This document shows, in pieces, positions 55,944 through 64,000 of a DNA stretch of 64,000 nt (positions within the stretch are counted from its first letter, which is position 1; every line of letters begins with the position of its first letter). A program made the position numbers and the translations under genes. The notes below the pieces were generated by a model, which was not told where the DNA came from, made no database searches, and was given only the letters and a program-made list of their open reading frames with translations. The stretch lies in assembly GCA_024449915.1 (NCBI GenBank), contig JAMZAV010000305.1, positions 372,001 to 436,000 of the forward strand, in the 5' to 3' direction. The stretch comes from Sweltsa coloradensis. Its lineage: Eukaryota > Arthropoda > Insecta > Plecoptera > Chloroperlidae.

Positions 55944-57331
55944 TTGATGAGCGTAGCGAAGTGAAGATTGCATTCCACTACACTGGGAAAAAATCCGGAA
56001 TGTTTTTCTTTCTTTTCTTTTTCTTTTTTGTATTTTTGTGTGTTTGTTAACACGGCTAAACCGATACTCCAATTGCGATGACATTTTCTGGAGGCCTTCG
56101 AAATCTCTGAACTTAGAACTGCCACGTTTTTTAGCGCAATCAAAAAATTATTTCTCATGAAAATCGAAATTTTACGATTTTTTTTTCGATTTTCAAAAAT
56201 TTCTTTGACGAATAACACCTACATGCTTTATTCGATTGTAATTATTTTTTCACAGAACCTTAGTTTTATGAATTAATATATTCGTGTGAAATTTGAGCGC
56301 AATCGAATAATTATTTCTAATGAAAATCTCAATTTTACGATTTAATCGTTTTTTAATTTCTTCGATTTATAACACCTACATGCTTTATCCGAATCTAGTG
56401 AGTTTTACGCAGAACCTTAATTTTATGAATTACTAGAAAAAACGCTTTAAGTCCCGCCGCGTTGTTGGATGAGCGTAATTGGTGCATTGAGCTGCCATGT
56501 GTTATGCAGATTTTCTGTTGTTCTGTGAAAAATTATTACTAAGTCGAAGAATGTTTTTTAAATAAATTAAATTAAATAAAAAATTAACTTTTTTTAATTA
56601 ATCGTAATTTAAAAAAAGAAAAAAATCGTAAAATTGCGATTTTCATAAGAAATAATTATTTGATTGCGCTCAAATTTTACACGAATATATAAATTCATAA
56701 AATTAAGGTTCTGTGAAAAAAATCATTACAACAGGATAAAGCATGTAGGTGTCATAAGTCAAAGAATTGTTTAAAAAAAGAGAAAAACTAAAATTTCGAA
56801 TTTCATGAGAAATAATTTTTGGATTGCGCTCAAATTTCACACGAATATCTTAATTCATGAAATTGAGGTTCCGTGAAAAAACCATCAAAATCGGATTAAG
56901 CATGTAGGTGTTATAAGTCGAAGAAATTTCTTTTTTAAAAGAAAAAAATCGTAAAATTGCGATTTTTATGAGAAATAATTTTCCGATTGCGCTCAAAAAC
57001 GTGGCAGTTCTAAGTTCAGAGATTTCGAAGGCCTCCATAAAATTTCATCGCAATTGGAGTATCGGTTTACCCGGAATCGTGTTAACAAACACACAATAAT
57101 ACATACAGGAAAAAAAGAAAAAAACAAAACATTCCGGATTTTTTTCTCCAGTGTAGTGAAACGGAATCTTCGCTTCGCTCGCTACGCTCATCCAAATATA
57201 TTCGTGTGAAATTTGAGCGCAATCGAAACATTATTTCTTATGAACATCGCAATTTTACGCTATTTTTGTTTTTAAAAAAATTACGCTCATCCAACAACGC
57301 GCCTGAAAAAAGTGTTTGCGAAGCTTCCTAG
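55944..57331 (+). mobile_element. H1 element split by an inverted H1 copy
   Basis: The left piece begins TTGATGAGCGTAGCGAAG and ends TTTTATGAATTA at 56432. The right piece from 57196 (ATATATTCGTGTGAAATTTG) ends CATCCAACAACGCGCC, then GCGAAGCTTCCTAG. Joined, they restore the uninterrupted H1 order. Confidence 0.75.
56433..57195 (-). mobile_element. H1 element nested in H1, opposite orientation
   Basis: Plus-strand reading CTAGAAAAAACGCTTTAAGT to CTACGCTCATCCAA. Host sequence GAATTA | ATATATTCG is restored exactly when CTAG...CCAA is removed, matching intact copies at 43021 and 56271. There is no target duplication. Confidence 0.8.
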
Positions 57332-57609
57332 TCTATTGAGAAATGCACGAGCTGCCTCGTGATCTTGCTCGTCATCACTTCGATGACTTCACGATCACCA
57401 CTGATCGTATTGAAAAGTAAACCAAACGTACCTCTACGTTGCCCGTTGACCATTTAGCCGCAGGACCATTTTGCTGGGAGGGTAGAGTGTAACCCCAAAA
57501 CTGTGGTAACGTTCCCTCGTGGCTTCGAATAGCACAACCTATAAAAAAATAATATTTTTAGGTCCTAATAATAACTATAATAACTATAATAATGATTTAT
57601 AATAAGAAC
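57332..57609. other. Unremarkable intergenic spacer
   Basis: No recognised feature. Confidence 0.5.
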
Positions 57610-57800
57610 GTTTTTGTGGGAAGCCTGCCCAGGGTGCAATTCATGCCCCGCTTCAGGTGTCTTAACTATTGGTATGTTGCGGATAGGACAATTGTGAAGA
57701 GATGTCCGAGGACTAGGAAAACCTCCGAAAAAACCTTCAGTCAGGATTGCCGGTCTCGACGGGATTTGAACCCGCGACCTCCCGAATCAGTAATTGGCAC
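57610..57800 (-). mobile_element. SINE-A copy
   Basis: CCTGCCCAGGGTGCAATTCA, GGACAATTGTGAAGAGATGT, AAACCTTCAGTCAGGATTGC and GGGATTTGAACCCGCGACCT in order. The B box is intact on the minus strand; part of the middle is deleted. Confidence 0.75.
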
Positions 57801-59811
57801 TGGTCAAACGCACTTATGAGCTTTGTTCGCATGCATTAGTACATTCATGCGGCCATGAAGTGTAAATGTGTAATGTTTTGTATAACTGTCCACAACGTGT
57901 TCACCATAGAACAATCCACCGTTTTATTTTGGCATGACATATGTTTCTAAATTAATGCAAAATCATTCGTCAACTTTTAATTGTACGTCTAGATGCAATC
58001 GCGAAGTTTTCGAAATGTTTAGACCATGCGCCACCATGATAGATCTTCCATGCACATTGCCCCCCTCCTCCCCCTCCCACCACCACGTCCACAGAATACC
58101 ATATTATCAAATATTTTGTAAACGACACTTTCATCTGTTACGTGATCGTCATGAGCATTCATCGTAATCAAAATCGATTAAAAACACTTTCCAAATATAA
58201 AACGATTTTTCTTTCAAAGTAATAAAGTTTTCTTCGGACTACGTGAATCCAATAGAGGCCCACGCGGACACGGGTCAAACGTTCACTTGAGCTCTGCTTG
58301 ATCCGCTAGCTTTGGTGAAGAGAAAGGAGTTAGTTGTAGGCAGTCTACACTCGCATTGGTTGCCTGACCTTAGGCTGTTGTGGTCAGTCGCCAGTACCAC
58401 AATACGGGGACTCTTCACATCACTTCACGCAGTTTCATAAGCGCCCTCGCGACTTTCACTGTGCTAATCGTCCTAATCATATACCACCGACAGGAGACCA
58501 TCTCCGCCGCTGATAGAGAGAGTGAGGTGAAGAGAGGAGAGGAGAGGAGAGAGAGATCAAAGTTCGGTGAAAGTAAACTGAGGGGCTTCCGATCTTCGGT
58601 AGGCATATCAAGATTCGTAATAATTCATGAAATCGTGATTGCCATAATATTATTATGAAGCAAACAGGCCCTTGAATATCAATTCGGTGGAGCGGGCGAG
58701 GGCGGTGCAGACAGGACACCCACTTCATCTAGTCGCCTCGTGAGGAAAGATGTTCTATGATGATTGTGGGCGACGGAGTTTTGGAGTACGACGCTGGATT
58801 CACCTTGCAAGCTGGGAAGAGATGGGGTTCGAACGCGCGAACCTCGTTGGATGTACGATGGAGTTGCCCGTCGAGAAAAAATAAATAAAAATAGGTTAAA
58901 GTTATAGCTCAATGTTCTCTGCAATAAATGATACAATTTTTTTCCGCAGATGCAGATGCATAAGATTATAACCAAAAGAGAAAATTGTTAATAAAATATA
59001 AAATATGCCATTAATATAATTAATTATGCATTAACTAAAATACCGGGTACGTTATTGTTTGTTTGTTTTTTTTTCAAAAAAGTTATAATATTGCTCAATT
59101 CCTAGTATATATTTATTTTTATTATTCGACTTTACAATGATTTAATTTATAAACCACGCTTTTTTAAATAGGTAAATATCTTGCAGAGTAAATAATCCCA
59201 CATTAAGTAGTAAAATCTTTGTGTGCATTCCAAGACAAACACAAAATTAGCATGTGTTTCAGCACTAACGCATAAATACATATAAAACTCTACTATTTGC
59301 AGTGTTTCGAGACTGCTGACATAACTTGTCAGCGATCTTCTGATAGACGTGGGAGGCTAGGAGCTGTGGTCAAAATAAGACATGTCATAAGAGTTAGTAC
59401 CTGCAGCATAATGAGCTTTTCAGGCTAGGAATGATGCTAATTCCTAGCGAAAGTAACTTGAACTTATTACATAAGTTGAAGAAAGAAGATACACAGAAAA
59501 ACTTCTGATAGCAATTTGGTTTTTACACATGAAGATGTTGCAAATGTTTACGTACGTGTGTGTAAATGTGTACCAACTATACAATAACATAATACATATA
59601 TATTACAGCGCCAACATAGTACATACGATACTATGCAAGGAAAATTTGCTGACCTATTCTAAATGATTTTTTTTTCGTTTCAAATTATCATTGTTCACAG
59701 AGAATCAGTTTTTTTTTAAAGCAAGTGGTCATAAGAAAAATGTGTTTTAATTTCATAGTTTTCAAGACAAGGATCATTGAGCGGCCATAACGATGACATA
59801 CATCAATGATT
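57801..59811. other. Intergenic, no supportable gene
   Basis: A frame at about 58383-58527 encodes a hydrophobic stretch (ISALATFTVLIVLIIY), but it has no ATG and no homology I recognise. A GAGAGG-rich patch follows at 58528-58556. A possible SINE-like trace GGGTTCGAACGCGCGAACC lies at 58826. The rest is AT-rich. Confidence 0.4.
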
Positions 59812-59895
59812 ATGCGGGATTCGAACCCACGTCCCTTGGTTACCAGTACCACCACCTAGCACCTACAACAACCGGGTGAGCCACCGCGGACGGTA
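59812..59895 (-). mobile_element. tRNA-like SINE head
   Basis: Minus strand: A box TGGCTCACCCG and perfect B box GGTTCGAATCC, but about 30 bp further apart than in a normal tRNA and without a convincing acceptor stem. Probably a SINE head or tRNA relic. Confidence 0.5.
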
Positions 59896-60424
59896 ATCGA
59901 GTGGTCACACATCACAATAATGAGCTACTTATCGCATCATACTTCTCTGTTCTTCACACACTGTTTGAGCCAGGAAATCTCCATACGTTCTCTAGCGAGT
60001 TAAATGCCGTGGTCGCATTAGAAGAACGATTATCTCATTCAGCCAGTCTGAATTGAAGTTAATTGAGCACGGCAAACCTGATTAGCAAGCTCATCATCAA
60101 ATCATTGCGTAATTGAGATGTGCGTTCTAATTGTAAATTCGCTCAATTCGTAACGATTAACCTCATATATGTGAGAAATTCGAAAGCAAAGATCAATTTT
60201 GCACATACGATGGACAATTGACTATGGACTTTGTAATGGGGTAACAAAATCCCTCAAGTTCCCTGTTCCACTCTACGAGTTGATTATGTAACCTTTAAGC
60301 TATTGCTATAAGAGGGTACTGAACAGACGTTTCAGCAAAAGTATTGGCTAGTAATAGCCCATGGGATCGCATTGTAACCATGCAGACGTTCCTATATTAT
60401 GCATTACTTTTCAATCCGCCCATC
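59896..60424. other. Intergenic, no supportable feature
   Basis: Nothing beyond chance frames. Confidence 0.5.
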
Positions 60425-60528
60425 CATCCATGGGCTCCTCCTCTCCCCCCCCCCCCCTAGGTTAGAGTGGTGCATGATGACCTAACGGTTGACGCGTCCT
60501 TAATCCAAATAAACCAAAAAAAAAAACA
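60425..60528 (+). mobile_element. SINE-B 3' fragment
   Basis: Begins near CATGGGCTCCTCCTC and ends TTGACGCGTCCTTAATCCAA then ATAAACC and an A run: only the last ~100 bp, a 5'-truncated copy. Confidence 0.7.
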
Positions 60529-60793
60529 TCTACGCGTGTGCATAAAAACTGAACAAGACCTCCGAACGACATGTTTTTTGTTGAATTTCCCTTCAACATG
60601 GATGATACAGAATGTATTTGGTGAACATGGGGGTTAGGGGGCGATGCTAGCCCTCTATATAGTTGGAATATTTATGTGCCCGGCACCTCCACCATTGGAA
60701 CAAGCATGGAATATAACGATAAGCTTCGCTCCCCCTTTTTTTCTTTTACCAGAAATTGCCTTCTCGACTTAGAATCCAGACTGTCTATGGGAG

Positions 60794-60834
60794 TACCACA
60801 GATAACAGAGTAGTGTACTCTATTATCTGTGGTA
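60794..60834. repeat. 19-bp hairpin
   Basis: TACCACAGATAACAGAGTA and TACTCTATTATCTGTGGTA pair with one mismatch across a 3-nt GTG loop. It could be the centre of an old palindromic element. GGTGGAGGTGCCGGG-type sequence nearby (60678) also occurs at 5554. Confidence 0.7.
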
Positions 60835-61885
60835 GTACATTCATCGGGGCTCGGGCACATGATGAGTTACCGACCACCCACTCATATTCTGGCGAGGGTG
60901 CGTACATGTCATGCACCAACTCGTCATCTCGATTGCCCTAGATACATAAACATGAGGCGCTTCTCTCAATAATAAGCATCTTCTCTGACAGAAGTCGGAA
61001 GTAGCGAATATCATCAGCTAGTAATTCGATACTTTCACATGGAAATGCAGAAGCGTAGACATTCCAGCGCTCGATGTATTGTTTTACACTACAGGAAGTG
61101 CAGCACAAACACTGTTATCTTTGTGTGTTATCTGTGCAGGGACGTAAGTTAACAAGAAGAGTAGGTGCGAATCTGACGCCAGCCAATATCACACATTCAT
61201 AATTAATAAACGATAGAGATGGTGCCGGAAATCCTGACAGCAAAAACACGACAAGTTCGTAAAAATGATACGAACTTAGCTTGTCTTTAAAGTCTTAAGT
61301 ATATATTATTTAATGTTTATCTACAAAATACAGCGTAAAAAGTATTATTAAAAAATGTAAGTTGAAAAAAGTACTACATAAATGTTAGCTGGTGGAGACG
61401 AAAATAAAAAAGCAATCGTTATTGTTTTTATGTTGCTAGTCACCAAATAATTACAAAATTTGTATTGATCAGTTAGCAGTAAAATAACCAAACGGAATCT
61501 GTCCGAAACTCAAATAGTGTCACGCCAATATTTATAATTAATATATTATTTTCGCATTTGGAAAAAAAATTATGAAGGAGCGTCGTTCATCATTTCATGA
61601 AGTCACGATATAGTCAAAATGAACCATCTTCTTTCCATTTCCGTCCCCAACCTCCAGCTGCATTTACAAACAGGCAACTTATATTATTATCATGTAATAG
61701 AAGTAGGGATATAATTCCATAGTTCGGAAGGAACCTTTACTTCCCCCGTTACACGTCTACATAAGAAAATACCCCTCTTCTTCCCCTACTTTCCGGCTCG
61801 CTTACCTACCTCAATTGATTGCCATAATCATAATTCAATGAAGGGCTCATACGTAGATTGCCAGTGCCAAAAGCATAGGTCACGT
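60835..61885. other. Intergenic, no supportable feature
   Basis: AT-rich with chance frames only. Confidence 0.5.
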
Positions 61886-62160
61886 ATGTTTATGAACCCG
61901 GCTGTACATTCTCCGAAACTTGAAGAAATAGGTCTAGAGCTCAATGTCTTTAGTTCGAGTCTAGGTTAGGTCACGAGTCTCGCTTTATGACCCCGGTTGT
62001 ACACATTCTCCGGAACACGAAGAAAGAGGTCTAGAGCGAAGTGTCCCCGGTTCGAGTCTGGGTGAGATCCCGAGTATCTTTATGATCCCGGCAGTGTACA
62101 TTCTCCGCGAACGAGGACTAGAGTTAAATGTCCCTAGTTCGAGCCTCGACGAGGTCATCG
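61886..62160 (+). repeat. Three tandem ~95-bp units with B-box-like motifs
   Basis: TATGANCCCGG...GTACATTCTCCG recurs at 61891, 61986 and 62080 (95- and 94-bp spacing). Each unit ends with a GTTCGAGTC or GTTCGAGCC motif resembling the pol III B box. Units are about three-quarters alike by eye. They may be tandem duplicates of a tRNA-like SINE head. The surroundings to 62500 are more GC-rich than average. Confidence 0.6.
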
Positions 62161-62919
62161 CTGCAAGTATGTCGTCGCTTGTGGTCATCGGTGTTGGAGG
62201 AAATGAAAGGTAGATCACATTCACACCGGCCGTCGAGAGCGGAGTCGACTGCAATCAACTGAAGAGGAGAGTGACCTTTGACACGGCGAGAAGAGACTAA
62301 CAACCTCATCACCTGAGCAATTCGAGAGAAATTTACTATTTTCCAACGACAGTCCTCTCTCTCTCTCTCGTTGCCTCGTGGACGTCGGGTTGTGGAATAA
62401 CACCCAGTTCGGTTCCCATGCAGCGGCCCCGAGGATGCGATGCAACGACAGACGGTGTTTCCGGTGCCAGCCAAGTGAAAGGTTCAGGGAAACAAAAAAA
62501 TATTGGAAAGAGATGTTGAGATGTAAATAATCGCAATTTACATGGCGTTTAGTCCAGCGGTAAACAGACAATTAATAGCCGACTACCGACTACTGGGTGG
62601 TGGACGGTATACTATATCCTTTCTTGCTAGAAAGTGGCTCCGATTGATTATGACTCGTTTAAAAAAGGAGAATGATTTAATTACCAGAATTAAGACTAGA
62701 TTGGTATAATTAAAACGCATCACTAGAGTAAGAGGTATTATATAAGACTAATAGTAATAGCTAATGGTTAATACGGGACCTACAGTGTTGAGCTGCAAAA
62801 TGCTGGGTCAAGAGATTGTACGGTGACCCGGTCAGAGGGACAGTGACGGTGTAGCTCCTGCCAGGTTGTGAGACTTGGATTTATCTTAGTTTCTTTATTT
62901 TAATGAACGTCGCCGATAA
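62161..62919. other. Intergenic, moderately GC-rich
   Basis: A CT run at about 62356-62369. Overlapping minus-strand frames at 61985-62571 show no recognisable protein. Confidence 0.4.
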
Positions 62920-63070
62920 CGGTGGCTCAGTAGCTACTGGCGAGACTCCAATTATTCTGAAGGTTACTGGTTCGATCCAGGCCACTGGTAATTCTCCCTC
63001 CCGTTTTTAATGCTTTCACCGGTCATAACTCTGGATATTCCTTCACAACTTTTCGAGAACTGTAAAATCA
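62920..63070 (+). mobile_element. SINE-A copy, plus orientation
   Basis: A box TGGCTCAGTAG and B box GGTTCGATCC in tRNA-like order, then GCCACTGGTAATTCTCC and GGATATTCCTTCACAACT as a degenerate body. Confidence 0.65.
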
Positions 63071-63117
63071 CCCAGATTGCCATCTCAAGAAGGGAACACT
63101 AGGTTAGACCAGCATCA

Positions 63118-63144
63118 CCCCCCCCCCCCCCCCCCCCCCCCCCC
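63118..63144. repeat. C27 homopolymer run
   Basis: Twenty-seven consecutive C, longest C run in the window. Confidence 0.9.
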
Positions 63145-64000
63145 TCTAAAAGAGAAATGGCGACTATTATCTATGATTAGGTGTAAATTCACTTGTTCGC
63201 AATTTGGCAAGTGGAGCGTGAGAAGTACATGGGTGCCCAAAGGGTGAATTTGGATGATTTCTGGAACAGTGTCTATTTTTTGTACCAAACGGTTAAACCC
63301 AAACATTTTGAAATTTGATTATATCTACAAAGATTTTAATATCTGTAAATCCGTAAAACCTGTGTCTCAGAAATAATTTGTTTGACTTTTTGTATTTTTA
63401 AAAAAGATTGTCTAAATTTGCCAGTTTATAATTAAAGTAAAATAATTTAAGTGTTTTTGGAGCACTCTATCTCACTGCTAAGATAAGATGGTTTCGCAGT
63501 TTAATGTTTACACAAATGTAAATGTAGTAATATATAAGTAGTTACAACACTTCAGTAGTTCGTAAGAAATTAGCACATTGCTGACACAACCGGAAGACGA
63601 GTCCGCCACCATAACCACAGACGACAAAACTAAACAAAACGAGTGGAGTGGAGTGCTTGAAATTCGCTAAATGAAGCTTCACAGAGCCATCGTGGCCATT
63701 GATAAATTTAATAAGATAACTGACGACTTTATTTAAATTCCGCACAAATAATTCTAAATACGATAAAAATATATATAATCTGTGACTTTCTTCAGATTAC
63801 GACACGTAAAAGTAGCATTTTAATGTTGATTTTATTTTTTAATTCTGAGCGAAAAAGTCTCGTGGTAAACCAAATGCATACAAATTGGAGCTATAAGACT
63901 GTAAAGGTCAATTTAGAATTTTGTAACATGTTTTTTTCCTTCCATCAAAACCCTTGCAGTGCAGTGATGTGTGATAAAGGTGCATTTGTAATATCAATCA
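63145..64000. other. Intergenic, no supportable feature
   Basis: AT-rich sequence; no repeat family, exon or RNA gene recognised up to the window end. Confidence 0.5.

Noticed and set aside
58380..58658. Possible first exon of a type II membrane protein
   Set aside because: The hydrophobic segment is suggestive, but the frame has no ATG codon and no homology I can recognise, and it runs into a simple GAGAGG repeat.
62124..62571. Two overlapping 116-codon minus-strand frames
   Set aside because: Mutually overlapping, no recognisable domains, and part of them covers the 95-bp tandem repeat.

Overview
The window is eukaryotic nuclear DNA, AT-rich and dominated by repeats. It looks like an invertebrate, most likely an arthropod. 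The basis is one intron-split animal gene, several tRNA-derived SINE families, hAT-like and TTAA-flanked DNA transposons, and abundant short Helitron-like repeats. The species cannot be named from the sequence; a hemimetabolous insect is a guess.

Gene content (about 2.8-18.3 kb, + strand): the only convincing protein-coding gene is the 3' part of a chondroitin sulfate synthase (CHSY1/3-like), which polymerises chondroitin in the Golgi. Five exons (2834-2974, 4336-4516, 5816-5973, 14566-14767, 17207-18267) join in frame to 580 codons plus a stop. They cover the middle of the protein and the whole C-terminal GalNAc-transferase domain, with DVD and WGKEDVD motifs. The exons for the N-terminal glucuronyltransferase domain must lie upstream of base 1. 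The first visible intron appears to use a GC donor (GC-AG intron). The introns carry most of the repeat families also seen downstream.

Downstream (18.3-64 kb): I see no other convincing gene. This part is a stack of nested mobile elements. (i) A Helitron-like (HINE-type) superfamily, here called H1, H2 and H3. It starts TTGGATGAGCG, has the inverted motif CGCTCATCCAA near its other end, then a short hairpin and a CTAG terminus, and it leaves no target-site duplication. (ii) Long inverted-repeat (fold-back) structures at 32.95-33.6, 33.6-36.65, 37.14-37.58 and 39.76-42.16 kb. (iii) hAT-like elements with 8-bp target duplications, one (37650-38768) with a transposase remnant. (iv) A TTAA-flanked element at 24.8-25.9 kb. 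(v) At least five SINE-like families, called A to E here. (vi) A 147-bp satellite array of about 6.9 kb (43.5-50.4 kb) whose middle is riddled with deletions, probably a consensus or assembly problem.

Insertion order can be read in several places. One H2 copy (39249-43461) was hit by SINE E, which was then hit by a hAT-like fold-back, while an H1 copy entered the same H2 elsewhere. Two H1 copies were each invaded by an inverted H1 copy at sites 3 bp apart. No operon, CRISPR array or genuine tRNA/rRNA gene was found.
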